Part shown: piece after piece, positions 1-10,172 of the stretch
Layout: each line of letters starts with the position of its first letter
How positions within the stretch are numbered: the first letter of the stretch is position 1
Assembly: GCA_037447655.1 (NCBI GenBank)
Contig: JBBHKE010001881.1
Span: forward strand, 141,917-189,293
Source of the DNA: Zygnema cylindricum
Taxonomy: Eukaryota > Streptophyta > Zygnematophyceae > Zygnematales > Zygnemataceae
Direction: 5' to 3'
Length of the DNA: 47,377 nt
Translations under genes and position numbers: made by a program
Notes under the pieces: generated by a model
Databases searched by the model: none
Told to the model about the DNA's origin: nothing
Seen by the model: the letters and a program-made list of their open reading frames with translations, nothing else

Positions 1-219
1 GCAGTAATAAACAAAATTAATAATAAAGCCCATGCTCTAGGTTGTTTCATAAGCCGGGCTCGCCTTGCTTTCGAACAAGATTTGAATACTTTGTTGGATC
101 TCGTACCCGAAATAATAATTAAAACAAATAATGACGGAGACGAAAATGGGGTAAAAGAGGTAGAGGAAGAAGAGGAGGTTAAAATGAGTCCAGAATTGAC
201 GAATTTGGTATTGGATTAA
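1..219 (+). CDS. 3' end of an unidentified protein gene (partial)
   Basis: The frame starting at base 1 is open to a TAA at 217-219 and gives 72 residues. The first half looks like ordinary coding sequence (KINNKAHALGCFISRARLAF, then a leucine-rich stretch). The second half is acidic, with a run of five glutamates around residues 55-60, and it ends in NLVLD. I do not recognise the family. Bases 1-4 read gcag, so a splice acceptor at the very edge is possible and the true exon may start at base 5. No domain can be named from this much sequence. The gene is convergent with the XTH gene on the other strand. Confidence 0.5.
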   Translation, partial: AVINKINNKAHALGCFISRARLAFEQDLNTLLDLVPEIIIKTNNDGDENGVKEVEEEEEVKMSPELTNLVLD

Positions 220-748
220 TGTATTTTTTTTGTAAATATTTATGAACCAGGTGTTTTTTTTTCTAAGTGCTGGAATTGGGATTGAATAGAGGGGATTAGG
301 AGAAGAAAGTAGAAAGTAAATGTTAGGAAGGAAACAAAAAACATATAATTAAATGATGAAGTAGAGTTGTTTGGATGTTAAATGTTATTTATTTATTCTA
401 CTGTTTTCTTTTATTTCTTTCTTATTGAAGTATAGTGGAGCATGTTGTTGTTTATTGTAGTGAACTGTCATTTTTCTTCTTTTATTTTGTTTATTTCTTA
501 TTAATATTAGTTTGGGGTTTGATTTTTTTTTATTTTTTTCGTGTGCGTGATTAAGAAACTCAATTGCACAAAATATAGAATGTGAGGTTTTCATTTTTAG
601 ACGAAAATTGCAAAAATAATGTTATCAATAATTCCGTATTTTGTTTTCTAGTGTTATTCTGAAATTCGGTACCAACATGTTAATCTTAGAAATATTTTTT
701 CCAAAACAAAGATACTGCAATAATTTTAATATATGATGGAATGAACAA
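220..748. other. AT-rich downstream region, no gene seen
   Basis: This is the 3' flank of the partial gene. It is T- and A-rich with many homopolymer runs. Only short antisense frames are present and none has recognisable content. Confidence 0.5.
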
Positions 749-953
749 CTATACCAGCCATCGTTATTAGAGTTAATAACACTAACTCAACCGCGACTTT
801 TTTTTGGTCCAACATCACAAAATTGTGTTTACAACAATTTAACGACGTGGGACTACAATCTGCCACATCTCCTTGCACTAAATTAGTATTATTAATTCTT
901 ATTTCGCATTAACACTAATAGATCCCTCACTCTAATAACGATGGGAGGTGTAG
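749..953. mobile_element. MITE-like element, copy 1
   Basis: The left end (CTATACCAGCCATCGTTATTAGAGTT) and the reverse complement of the right end (CTACACC, then CATCGTTATTAGAGT) form terminal inverted repeats of about 26 bp with a few mismatches. The element is about 205 bp and has no coding capacity. The ends resemble those of the copies at 6318, 6733 and 8300. I could not identify a convincing target-site duplication. Confidence 0.55.
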
Positions 954-1941
954 CAGATGTTAACTCTATAAATATATAAAAGTAGGCAAAGCCAAAAGTC
1001 CCTTGTCACTTTGTTACATAATAACTGTTGTTTTGTATCTCATATAGCATTGAATACGGAAAACCTAATCATAGACAAACTTTTCAAAGAAGGTTTGTTC
1101 GGAAACCATTTTGAGTACATGCGAACGAAGGAAATAAAAACAAGAAACGAATATGGTCGAAAATAAACCTGAAAAGAAATGTAAAGTGAAAGAAACAAAT
1201 ACAGAGGGCAAACTCATAAAGTACACGGATAAGAACAGATTGTTTAGGCAGATTCTTAGTTAGATTTCGCAGATATAAAAAAATAGATTACAGAAATTAT
1301 TTTGTATATAATTTAGGAAGATTCAAATTTGTACGAACATGGGACTAATTTGGCAATTGTATTTCTGACCAACATGGGACTCAACCCATATTCCTCATTT
1401 TACCCGAATAATTAAAATGTACCTGATTTCGAAATTGACATTTCAAAAAGAAAAAAAAAAGTGGATTGTGAGATGAGGTGGAGGAAATTGGAGATGTTTA
1501 TGCAAGTTTATACAATATCCGTGATGAGCAATTTGCAAACAAACGTTTCTTCTTCTTGATTATTCATAAAATAATAAAACATAGCTTCTATATATTTTAA
1601 GGTCAACAACATATTGTCTGTTTCTTAACAAATAAAAGTAACTGAAAAATAAAATCTGTAACGAAAATAAACTGAAAAACAAATTTGATAAAGTTCCAAT
1701 TTCGAAAAGCTAATCGAGCTACTGTCACCTTTTAGTTTTAGTCTATTTTTTTTCTTCTTTTTTACTCTTTTTCTATGAAAGAACAACATAAATTATTAGA
1801 CCGCAACCCAACCGCGATGTTTTTTTCCTCGAAGTGAACAATAGATAAACAACATATGTTACCAGTCGCAATTATTTTGAAATTTGGTAATCAATGTATA
1901 GGAGGCCTCGGAAGGGATGCAGATTAAGAGCAAAAGAGGGT
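954..1941. other. intergenic region, no gene seen
   Basis: AT-rich sequence between the partial gene and the 3' end of the XTH gene. The phrase AACATGGGACT occurs twice near 1337 and 1371. Nothing else was recognised. The XTH 3'UTR and polyadenylation signals should lie in its right part. Confidence 0.45.
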
Positions 1942-2418
1942 CTAAGAGTGAGGGTGAGAGTGAGTATGGCGAGAGCGAGGAGGAGGGCGACGAGGGGGGG
2001 AAAGGGAAGATGGAGGAGATGGAGGGGGCTTAAATGGAGTTGGAGGAGGAGGAGATGGAGGACGAGGAGGAGGAGGGGATGGAGGAAAAGGAGGAGGGGT
2101 GGATAGAGAACGAGGAAGAGGAGGGGATGGAGGACGAGTAGAAGGAGGGGACGGAAGACGAGGAGGAGGAGGAGGCGATGGAGGAGGAGGAGAAGGAGGC
2201 TTAGGAGGTGGAGGGCTCGGATCAAACGACCAAAGCAAGTATTTTTGTCGCATTGTACTTAAAACGTTAAGCTGCTCGTTCGATAGGTTTTCGTCCCATT
2301 TGTATATTGTTGGATATGCGGCAGAAACACAAATGGGTTTTGGATCAATGTCTTGAAGACAACCGTCGAAGCTGAAATTTGCGAAAGCGGATCGGAATGG
2401 GGCATATGTGTAGTTCGC
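1942..2418 (-). CDS. XTH: XTH exon 4: XET C-terminal domain plus proline-rich tail
   Basis: The acceptor CTTCCACAG is followed by ANYTYAPFRSAFANFSFDGC, the start of the XET C-terminal domain. The domain continues to LSTMRQKYLLWSFDP. The usual last cysteine motif (NYC or similar) is absent. After that comes about 90 residues of extensin-like repeats (SPPPPKPPSPPPP, PPPPRPPSPPPP), then an Arg/His end and a TAG at 1942-1944. The frame is open throughout, so the tail is a true continuation and not a shadow frame. Confidence 0.7.
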   Translation of the reverse strand, partial: ANYTYAPFRSAFANFSFDGCLQDIDPKPICVSAAYPTIYKWDENLSNEQLNVLSTMRQKYLLWSFDPSPPPPKPPSPPPPSPPPPPRLPSPPSTRPPSPPLPRSLSTPPPFPPSPPPPRPPSPPPPTPFKPPPSPPSSLSPPRRPPPRSRHTHSHPHS

Positions 2419-2621
2419 CTGTGGAAGAGAAACGATAAAAACCGAAGTAAGGTAAGATTTAAGTTTTACTTCATTCATTTTTTCAAATTTGGGATCATGT
2501 TCTGTTTAGCAACAAATTCTTAGAGATGGTAATTTTGGAAAATTATGAGGTCGGAAGATTCTTTTTGCAAGTGGTTTGGCTGCTTTGAGCGTGACCTATG
2601 GTGGTATCCCAAGAGCGTGTA

Positions 2622-2652
<31 letters not shown>

Positions 2653-5600
2653 GAGATAGAGGAAAGAGATAGAGAGAGAGAGAGATAATGAGAGAGAATG
2701 AGAGAGAATGAGAGACAGTGACAGAGAAGGATAGCGAGAGGAGCCCAAATTCTTATCGCTTTGATCTCAGGGAGAGACTTATACGACAGCATTAAAAAAA
2801 TGGATAAGAAACAAAACAAAGAAATGAGAATCAAATCAAACCAAACCAAAGCAAAGCAGCCAAACCAGACCTGAACCAAGAGACCGAGACCCAGACCGAG
2901 ACTAACCCCCGCCGAAAGCACCTCACCTAAAGCAGAACTAAACCAAAAACAAAGAAAAAATAATTAGTCATCCAATTACCTGGAGAATTTGCCCGTTTTC
3001 ATCTCGACTTGCCCATGAGGACCCATCCCACAAAGATCCCTCCAATCTCATTGGGAAATAGATGTTGTCACTCGTCCATGGATGTGTGATGTTCTGTCGC
3101 CGCTCTCGGATTGGATAGCCGTCCACCATCCAACTGATACATGCCACATAGCACCTCTCAACGCTCAGCACAAGAAGACAAAAAGGTGTAGCGTTGACAA
3201 ACAGTAGAATTTTCAACAGCAGAAGATCAAATGGGTGTAAAATGACAACTCTCAATTTTACGGGATAAATGGCTGTGAATGGACAACTCAAAACACTGGA
3301 AGAATGGGTATGAAGTGATACCTCTCGCAAAAACAAATGGCTAATGATGTCACAACTTGATAGAAACAGAAGACAAAATGGCTATTATGTGACAAGCCTC
3401 AACATTGGAGACAAATGGGTGCGACGTAATTTCAAGAAGAAGTAGAAGACAAAATCAGCGCACCAAAGTAATTATCAACAGTCGGGTACGAATAGGCGTG
3501 ACGTGACACATGGTATAACTAGAGGACAAGATGGGCAGCTCTCGAAAATGGGTGTGATGTGACAAATCTCAACAACAGGACACAAGTGGGTGTAGTTTAG
3601 CCCTTAGTGAGACAAAATTGGTGTCATGTAACACTTATTAGAAAAAGATAAAATAGGGCTTTGGCATTCCCTCAACTCTCAAACAGGAATGTGGGTGATG
3701 TGACACAGGACTAGAAGACCATGGGTGTGAAGTGGCACCAAACACAAATGGGTGTGATATGACACCGGAAAAAAATAAAAAAATCTGGAAGACACGGGAG
3801 ACAACAAAAAACAAAAACAAAAAAAATACACACTAAAACACAACAATAGATGGCCCCCCGACACTTAAAAATCGAACTTGTAATGTGAAAATTTCTAGAG
3901 CATGAAGAAAAATGGATGTAGCGCGACATCCCTCAGCAAAAAAAGACAAATGGATAGATTTTGGAGGTTTAAAACAAAAACTAAAAAAGTAAAAATGTAA
4001 AATTTTGTGATAAAATACGAAAAAGATGCACCCGAGGTAAATTTGTAATTAAAGAAGTGTAGTGGCAATGTTTCAAAAATGACAAATAAGTGGGCACCTA
4101 ACTGGGGTGATATGTAAATATTAATAACAAAAAGCCATGGAAATGGGTAAAATACTCTCAACAATTTCCAACTGGGAAATAGATGGAGCAAAACTTGCAA
4201 ATGCTCACAAATCAAAAACCCATAAAGTAAAAACAATTTACAAAGAAACAATTTGAAAATGATAATCTAACAAAAATAATAGATTAGGAAATTTATACGA
4301 AATAAATAGGAGAAGATTATGTGTAAAAAGTTATAAACGGGTCGTGTGAGCGCTTACACGACGTGATTGTACCCCCAAATTATAGTGTAAGTATGAAATT
4401 CCGATGCATCGAACCAAACTCCAAATTGCTCTTCGTGGCTTCCAACTCCCTTCACATAATAATTAGTGTGGATGACGGCTCGAGTTCCATTTATGTTTCC
4501 GAGAATCTCGAAATCGATTTCGTCGCGAGGTTCGGAGCCTTGGGAGACCAACTGGAAGAGAAGGGAGAATGGAAGGGAGAGGAGGGAGAGGAGAGAGTGA
4601 GGAGGGTGAGTGAGGGGAAAAAGAGAGGGTGAGTAAGAGGGAGAGGGAAGAGGAGAGGGAGATGGAGAGAGAGGAGGGAGAGGGACAGGGAAGAGGAGAG
4701 GGTAGGAGAGGGGAGAAAGAGGGTGGAAGGGGAAGGAGAAGGAAAAGGGGAGGGAAAAGGAGAAGGAGATGAGGAAAACAATCAAAGAAAATGAGAGCGA
4801 TAGCTAGAGAAGTGAACGTCCGAGTGGAGAAAATGGAGAGAAAGAAAGAAGATAGAAAGGGAGAGAAATGCAGAGGAAGATTGAATGAGGGAGAAAGAGA
4901 GAGGGGGAGAGGATGGGAGGGAAGAAATGGAGGAGGAGAAGGATAAAGGAAGGAGGAGGGGAAGAGGAGGGAAGGAGGAAGAAGGAATGAGGAAAGAGGG
5001 GGAAGATGAGAGGGAATGAAGGAAAGAGGGAAGAGGGAAGGAGGGGAGGGAGGGGAGGGGGGGGGGAGGGGATGGAGGAGGAGGGGAGAGGAGGAGCTGG
5101 AGGGAGGGGGAGGGAGGGAGGAGGGAGAGGAGGCTGAGGAGCATGGTGGGGAGGAAAGGAGGGGGGGGGGGAGGGATGGATGGGAGGAGGGGGGGGGAAC
5201 AGGGGGGGAGGGGTGGGGGGAGGATAAAGAGAGGATGGATCATGGAAGGAGACGGAAATGGATAAAAAAAGGCCATGGAGAAGAAAAGGCCAGCAGGATG
5301 GATCTGGAAATAACATGGAAGAGGAGTAACATGGAATGGAATCAGAAACAAAAACAAACTATCAGCTGATTGTGAAATGTATACATAAATAAATTAACGT
5401 GTAATGAAAAAAGAACAATAAACTAAAAACAAACTTAGCTCACTAACAGACAAACAAATTAACAAACAACCCAAAAAATCTAGAAATTAAAGGCTCGTTT
5501 GTAGCCTAAGGTTGATTTTCTCGTTTCAAGATTGTGGTAATTTCCTTAGCGATTTTAATCAGCTTGATTGAAGTTGACAGTAAACAAACATCACATTACA

Positions 5601-5893
5601 TAGTGTACAAAATTTTGATTTTCAAGATACCAAACATGTATATTTATGGCTTTAATTGGGTACCAACCGTTTTGACCAGACTAATTTTCCTTTTCCTTAC
5701 TTTTGTCAGAAGTTAACGCTACCGAAATCATGTTTTCTTGTTCACTAATGTTGTACAATTCTGGTGTTCCATATACACCCACAGTCTCTGTAAAATTAAG
5801 AGAATTTTGAGCATCGCAGCTGGAAATAATGTGAGCCAGGATTCCAAAAACAACCAAAATCCATTTTTTCCCAAAATTTTGGGAGCCAGCCAT
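1942..5893 (-). CDS. XTH: xyloglucan endotransglucosylase/hydrolase with an extensin-like tail
   Basis: The gene encodes a GH16 enzyme that cuts and religates xyloglucan in the primary cell wall. Four exons were found on -: 5701-5893, 4358-4551, 2980-3133 and 1942-2418. The catalytic motif DEIDFEILG is intact, followed by the usual HTNYYV and FGVWFDASEFHTY strands, then VDGYPIR and the SLWDGSSWA strand. Splice phases agree between exons 2, 3 and 4. Exon 1 ends in phase 1 but exon 2 starts in phase 0. The usual stretch of about 36 residues between LDK and YLSSQG (GFQSK...AGTVTAFY) is not visible in the 1.1-kb first intron. The protein then ends in about 90 residues rich in SPPPP, which is unusual for the family. 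The gene is either intact with an exon I failed to recognise, or a pseudogene that lost that exon. Confidence 0.75.
2621..2719. repeat. GA microsatellite in XTH intron
   Basis: Runs of GAGAGA with imperfect interruptions lie in the intron between exons 4 and 3. On the gene strand this is a CT-rich tract. Confidence 0.7.
2980..3133 (-). CDS. XTH: XTH exon 3: VDGYPIR exon
   Basis: The acceptor ATCAG|T completes the split valine codon and continues WMVDGYPIRERRQ, matching the family pattern FYVDGTPIR. It includes FPMRLEGSLWDGSSWASRD, the conserved C-terminal strand of the GH16 fold. The donor is CCAG|GTAATT and the exit phase is 0. Confidence 0.8.
3222..3940. repeat. degenerate minisatellite in XTH intron
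   Basis: The phrase AAATGGGTGTGATGTGACA recurs in degraded form about a dozen or more times (for example near 3229, 3305, 3379, 3414, 3549, 3587, 3690, 3722, 3748 and 3911), spaced about 25-70 bp apart. It fills most of the intron between exons 3 and 2. Confidence 0.6.
4358..4551 (-). CDS. XTH: XTH exon 2: catalytic DEIDFE exon
   Basis: The acceptor is CTCTTCCAG at 4552-4560. The exon begins LVSQGSEPRDEIDFEILGN. The first glutamate of DEIDFE is the family nucleophile and the second is the acid/base. It ends ...WGYNHV plus two bases before the donor GTAAGC. The length of 194 bp gives phase 0 in and phase 2 out, consistent with exon 3. Confidence 0.8.
4556..5235. repeat. GA-rich polypurine tract in XTH intron 1
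   Basis: Nearly every base from about 4556 to 5235 on + is purine, with G-runs of 6-10 near 5060, 5165, 5190 and 5210. The long proline- or serine-rich frames here are by-products of composition. The missing XTH exon would be expected in this intron. Confidence 0.75.
5701..5893 (-). CDS. XTH: XTH exon 1: signal peptide and N-terminal strand
   Basis: The start ATG is at 5893. Residues 1-28 form a secretory signal peptide with hydrophobic core WILVVFGILAHIISSCDA. The rest (NFTETVGVYG...ISVALTSDK) aligns with the XTH N-terminal strands that end in LSLDK. The donor is AAAA|GTAAGG, so the exon holds 64 codons plus one base. Confidence 0.7.
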
Positions 5894-6317
5894 AGCTTCT
5901 AAGCCTAAAAAAATTATGAAGAATTCGTGAAGGTTATGATTGTTGCTTATCTTTCTCTAGCTCATATTTTGATGTCCCTTTGGTTTAGGCATTTCTTAGA
6001 GTTGCCTGCTCCTTTTATATGTTTTTTGGGTTTGCTTACATTGTATTTCCTCGCTGTAATCCTCCAGCCGGAAGTCTTTCCAATGCCCATTCGAATTTCA
6101 AAAATTTGTCGTTTAGCTCTGTCCCCTGGGGTCCGAGTCGGTCCATGGAACCCAACCGAGGACCGACATGGATCCAGAAGGCGGCTTTCCGCGTCCTTGC
6201 ATGCCTTATTGTCAATGTATGGACGGATTTTAGTCATACGAATGTGACGTGGACGGTCAATAGTGGCCCGATCGTTCAATATGGGATTGAATTGACTTGA
6301 AAGGCGGCCGAGTCCTC
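5894..6317 (-). promoter_or_regulatory. upstream region of XTH with a candidate TATA box
   Basis: On - the sequence ATATAAAAGG (6011-6020) is a good TATA box about 120 bp upstream of the ATG at 5893. A 5'UTR of roughly 90 bp would follow. The antisense frames here have no recognisable content. Confidence 0.45.
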
Positions 6318-6546
6318 TACACCGTGTATCGCTATTAGTGTTAATGATTTTTTCGCCACTTGGAAACATCTTTTATCCGTACACTTTTTGTCCTTTTTCA
6401 CTTTTAGACCGTCAATCGGAAGCTGAGAATCTTACCTTTCAATCGCAACCGTCAGATCTAGAAATCGACATGCGTGTACGGAGAAAAGATGTTTAAACTT
6501 TAAAGAGACGAAAAAAACATTAACACTAATAACGATTCACGGTGTA
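6318..6546. mobile_element. MITE-like element, copy 2
   Basis: The left end TACACCGTGTATCGCTATTA (continuing GTGTTAATG and a T-run) pairs with the reverse complement of the right end, TACACCGTGAATCGTTATTA (continuing GTGTTAATG and a T-run). These are terminal inverted repeats of about 36 bp with few mismatches around a noncoding centre. Confidence 0.65.
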
Positions 6547-6732
6547 CAGCTTCGGGACTACGCGGCGTCATCATTTAGGGCTGCAGTCCATCCAATAGTT
6601 TTTGGCTCTTTGCTGCGACTGTGAACGGTATATGTGGTGACAGCATACTATACATATTTTATAAACGAAAAAATTGTAAAGTACGTGGATACTTGATTTA
6701 GCATTTCGCGCGTTTTCGCACTTAGAACTACG

Positions 6733-7292
6733 GTACACCGCCAAACGTTATTAGCGTTGTGTACGCTAATTCCGTCCCGCTTTTTTTTTTATTTATTCTC
6801 CATTAGTGTAGTTCATTCTATTTTTCTTTATTCTATTTAGTAGTGTTGTGTATCGGTAAGGATTTTCCGATAACCGATATGGGCCATTTTTCGGGGACCC
6901 GATAATCGATATATTGGTACAATATATCGCTATCGGTCTTATCGCCGATAAGTAGCCGATAAGTAGTTTTAGTAACCGCGGACGCATGAGAATGTGCGGA
7001 AAAAAAACCAGGTCATAAAAAATCCCGCTCGCACATATTCGTCCGACAGCCGCATTTCGACCGTGTGAATGTACAATTTGTGTACGATTTGTCAAATTTT
7101 GTACGGAAACCTATATTAGTGTAAGCATGTTTGCGACCGACATTTTTTTTTTCAAAGATCCAAATTACCATAACCAAACAATTAGAATGTATGATTTTTT
7201 CCAAAATTTTCAAATTCTTAAATAGCGTACACCACGGTAATTATTTTTATATGCTAAAAAAACTTACACGCTAATAACGATTGGCGGTGTAC
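6733..7292. mobile_element. MITE-like element, copy 3, with internal CGATA repeats
   Basis: The ends are GTACACCGCCAAACGTTATT and, inverted, GTACACCGCCAATCGTTATT, both continuing AGCGT. The element is 560 bp. Its left-centre (6843-6975) is packed with CGATA/TATCG words in both orientations, including a doubled CCGATAAGTAG. Subterminal repeats of this kind are common transposase-binding sites in hAT-like elements, but no transposase is encoded. Confidence 0.6.
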
Positions 7293-8299
7293 AGTACGTA
7301 CTGTTGATGGAATTTATCAACCAAGTTTGGGGTATATGCGAGGAATGTCAGTTTTGCGCGACGGTTTGACGAATAGGTCAACTCGTATTTGAAACGTGTA
7401 CTTTATGCCGTCAGCCCGTCAGGCCGTCAGCATTTTTTGGCCGTATTCCTTTAGGGCATTTTTTTCTGGTCAAAGCCCCGGCGCGTAGAATTGGTTCTAG
7501 ATTGGTAGGATTCGATTGACGCTGTTACGTTACACTCAATTTCGTTGGTCGAGAGTCTTTCAGTCCACTTGGACTGTGCGGGTTTCCGGATTGCATATCG
7601 GATTAGATTTTAGGTCAAGATACATGGAAAAATGTTCCAGTCAACGACACGAAATCGTACATTTGCCGTACAGAAAACTTGTCATCGACGCTTAAAATTT
7701 CAAAACTGGAAGTTCAAAAAAGAGAAGCAAAACCTAATATGCAGGTCGCACCGTACATGATTAAGAGATGATTTCGACTACATTTTCGTTTCAACATGCA
7801 CTTCTTTTATAACAAAGTAATGCACTCGAACAACATTCTTGAAGAACTGAGCACGCGAAAAGAAGAAAGCGACCACCAACAAGAGGACACGTAACGTGAA
7901 GGCATCTAACGGAGCGTCACGTTTTCACGGTTTTGGAAAATAGCTTAACAGTTAATCACTTAAATTTAATTGTTTCGCGCAACGACTTCACGGAAATTAC
8001 AGGGAAACACAGTCTAACGATCCACTAGGGCGAAAACGTCGGCTTCATTTCATGTTCAACCATGGAACAGATACCAGAGAAACATGCGTATCATCTTCAA
8101 GTTAAATAACTTCCACTCTTTTTTATTTGTTCAATAATTTATTTATTTTGTGGGTTGATGAAGCCCAACAAGGGGCTGAAAGTTGCAAAGAAGTTAGTCT
8201 TTTCTTTGCGCTCAAAATGGATGGTTTTGACTTTCGTGAACAAAATTTTCGTCGTAGGGGAAAATGTAAGTGAAATCCTTGACCCAAAAATATGGCCAG
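7293..8299. other. intergenic region, no gene seen
   Basis: No coding sequence was recognised. GCCGTCAG-type words repeat near 7410-7440. A short open frame around 8155-8370 has no identifiable domain. Confidence 0.45.
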
Positions 8300-8410
8300 G
8301 TACACCGCTAATCGGTATTAGTGTTAATAACTCTAATTTTATCGCGGCTTTTTTTGGCCTAAACTCATAAAATAGTGTTATTGACATTAAAATAGAACTA
8401 ACGCTAATAT
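8300..8410. mobile_element. MITE-like element, copy 4, truncated
   Basis: It has the left terminal repeat GTACACCGCTAATCGGTATT followed by AGTGTTAATAACTCTAA and a CGCGGC plus T-run, as in copy 1. The right terminal repeat is missing, and the gypsy fragment G starts just beyond. Confidence 0.5.
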
Positions 8411-8431
8411 GAAAAGTATGTATTTAGTGCT

Positions 8432-8638
8432 AACCATTTTGCCAACTACTATCGGCAGTTTATCCCCGAGTTCATTAGTCATGCTCAGCCTCTCAACCAG
8501 CTATTGCGGAAGGACTAAGAATGGCAGTGGGCCGAATAACAACAGATCGCCTTCCAATTCTTGAAGGATGCTCTGAAGCAACACCCCGTGCTCCGGATGC
8601 TTGATCACCAGAGGCCTTTCCTCCTTTACACTGATTGG
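8432..8638 (+). pseudogene. Ty3/gypsy G: reverse transcriptase C-terminal fragment
   Basis: The translation NHFANYYRQFIPEFISHAQP, then LNQLLRKD, EWQWAE, AFQFLKDALKQHPVLRM and RPFLLYTDW, is the end of a gypsy reverse transcriptase and the start of its RNase H. Two in-frame stops interrupt it. It ends abruptly after TDW, where unrelated sequence begins; the RNase H resumes on the same strand at about 9880. The 5' part of G (LTR, gag, protease, RT core) is not in the window. Confidence 0.75.
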
Positions 8639-9213
8639 AGAAGGTTTGGATTAGGAAGAAATACACAATCACAAGAAATAAAAACAACAAATCAATAATC
8701 CCAACATGCAACTTCCACACTAATTAAAGCTCAGCCATAGTCGGGAAAAGAAGTTTGTGTCGTGAAAACGCGGCCGAAATCCACTCAAAAGGACGAGAAA
8801 AATGAAGGGAAAGCGTGTAGATCTTGGCCGAAGCCGTATAGATTAATATGTAAGGCTTTACAAGATATGTATAATATAATAGAAAACTAGACGCTTCACG
8901 CAAAGGCAGAAAATCGCCTCTAAGTTGTCCAGACAATTTTACAAGTAAAAGATGGTTGCAGAAAAATCCTCAATACTGAAAATATATAATTAAAATGACC
9001 GACAAGATGCGGCATGACAGCTGTCGTGCATGTGTCAGATAACGTGGAGATGCATGCGATATCATCAGCTGTGCTCCACTTAAACCCAAATGATTAAAAT
9101 ATATTGTGAATGAAATAAAACATGAAAGAGAAAAATAAATAAATATAACAACAAGCAAGGTGAAAGAAAAAGAAAGCTCAACGACTTAGCTGGTTATGGT
9201 TAGGCCGGTTTAT
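8639..9213. other. inserted noncoding segment, possible LTR of the inverted gypsy fragment
   Basis: This lies between two pieces of G. On - it follows the PHD-containing gypsy fragment and a polypurine run (AGCTGGGGGGGGGGAT at about 9211-9226), which is where a 3' LTR would begin. There is no second copy in the window to confirm an LTR. Confidence 0.35.
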
Positions 9214-9284
9214 CCCCCCCCCCAGCTTTAGCTGGCAGAGGAGCAAGCCAACACAACCAAAAGCTCTCGACATCCGTGGCAAAA

Positions 9285-9866
9285 CTAGTGACCCTCTGGA
9301 ACTGCCAACAATGGTGGCACCAAACACTCCATGTGAAACCCCTGATTGCAATGATCACAAAGTAACATGGTAGTTTCCCCATCCGATCGATGACAAAAGG
9401 TACATGCCGTCGCCTCCGTAATCAACATCCGCATAAGATCCATATCCTGCGACAAATCTCGTAAGTAACATGGAGCACAATTCTTGGAGTGTTCTCGAAA
9501 AGTCTGTGTGTCCGCTCCTTGTAATCCCAACATTTCGTTCGGATCCACCTCGATGATCCGTATGATGTGTGCAGAAACATCAGTGTCCAAAGTGTCGAAA
9601 GTTTGCCTGCGAAGATAAACATAGTCTCCCACCTGATAGGGCTTCTATTGCGGCCTGTAACTGCCGCTTTGAGTGGTGGCAAACCGAAGTGTGTCCCGAT
9701 GCTGGGCAATCTGCAGATTATCAAAAGCCATGGGCATTTCAAGGGCAAAAAGCAAAGCACGACGAGTGAGTTTTTCCAAAAATATATTGTAAGACATCAG
9801 CGGAAGTGAAAAGCTTCCAGCTTTCTGAATATTGCGACCGAGCAACAGTTGTCGCCCAAATAAAAC
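9285..9866 (-). pseudogene. second Ty3/gypsy fragment: integrase C-terminus and PHD finger
   Basis: Reading on -, MPMAFDNLQIAQHRDTLRFA and SGSYRPQ are the integrase tail of PHD-type plant gypsy elements. VGDYVYLRRQ...EHSKNCAPCYLRDL is the SH3-like module. CTFCHRSDGETTMLLCDHCN followed by GFHMECL is a PHD finger (C4HC3 pattern, last ligands lost). An in-frame TAG lies at 9645-9647. A G-rich polypurine run follows at 9214-9226. The fragment is opposite in orientation to G and sits between its RT and RNase H pieces. Confidence 0.75.
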
Positions 9867-9879
9867 ATAGTACGGGCTG

Positions 9880-10172
9880 AATGTCGATGATGCCGGAGCT
9901 GAATATGTGGTGGCTTACGCCAGCCGGAGCAACAACAGAGCAGAAGGGAATTATAGCAGTTACCACGGAGAACTACTCGCACCGGTTTGGGCAATCCAAC
10001 ATTTCCGACTTTATTTGTATGCGGTCCATTTCACCTTTATCACTGATCACCAACCCCTGAAATGGATTATAAAAAATAGTAAGTTAATCGGCAAACTCGC
10101 CAGATGGGTTCTGATCCTACACGAATAAGATTTCGACATGGTTTATTGAGCACGAGAAATCTATGGGAATGT
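9880..10172 (+). pseudogene. Ty3/gypsy G: RNase H fragment
   Basis: The translation EYVVAYASRSNNRAEGNYSS, AVHFTFITDHQPLKWI and KLARWVLILHE is the gypsy RNase H core (YASR, TDH motifs). Stops follow at LHE*DFD and VY*ARE. The last codons read ...GNA and are cut by copia A inside the motif NADGLS, which continues at 16593. Confidence 0.8.

Noticed and set aside
1872-2356. Leu-rich and Arg-rich frames over XTH exon 4
   Set aside because: Shadows of the proline-rich coding tract in other frames.
4782-5369. Long frames rich in Pro, Ser and Leu (-) or Gly, Glu and Arg (+) in the GA tract
   Set aside because: They arise from polypurine composition, overlap on both strands and contain no domain.
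5927-6369. Overlapping frames of about 100-135 residues on both strands upstream of XTH
   Set aside because: No domain, no good coding pattern, and they overlap the XTH promoter and a MITE end.
8123-8387. Frames around 8155-8370 as a gene or LINE end
   Set aside because: The wording was faintly reminiscent of repeat proteins, but no domain could be named and part overlaps MITE copy 4.
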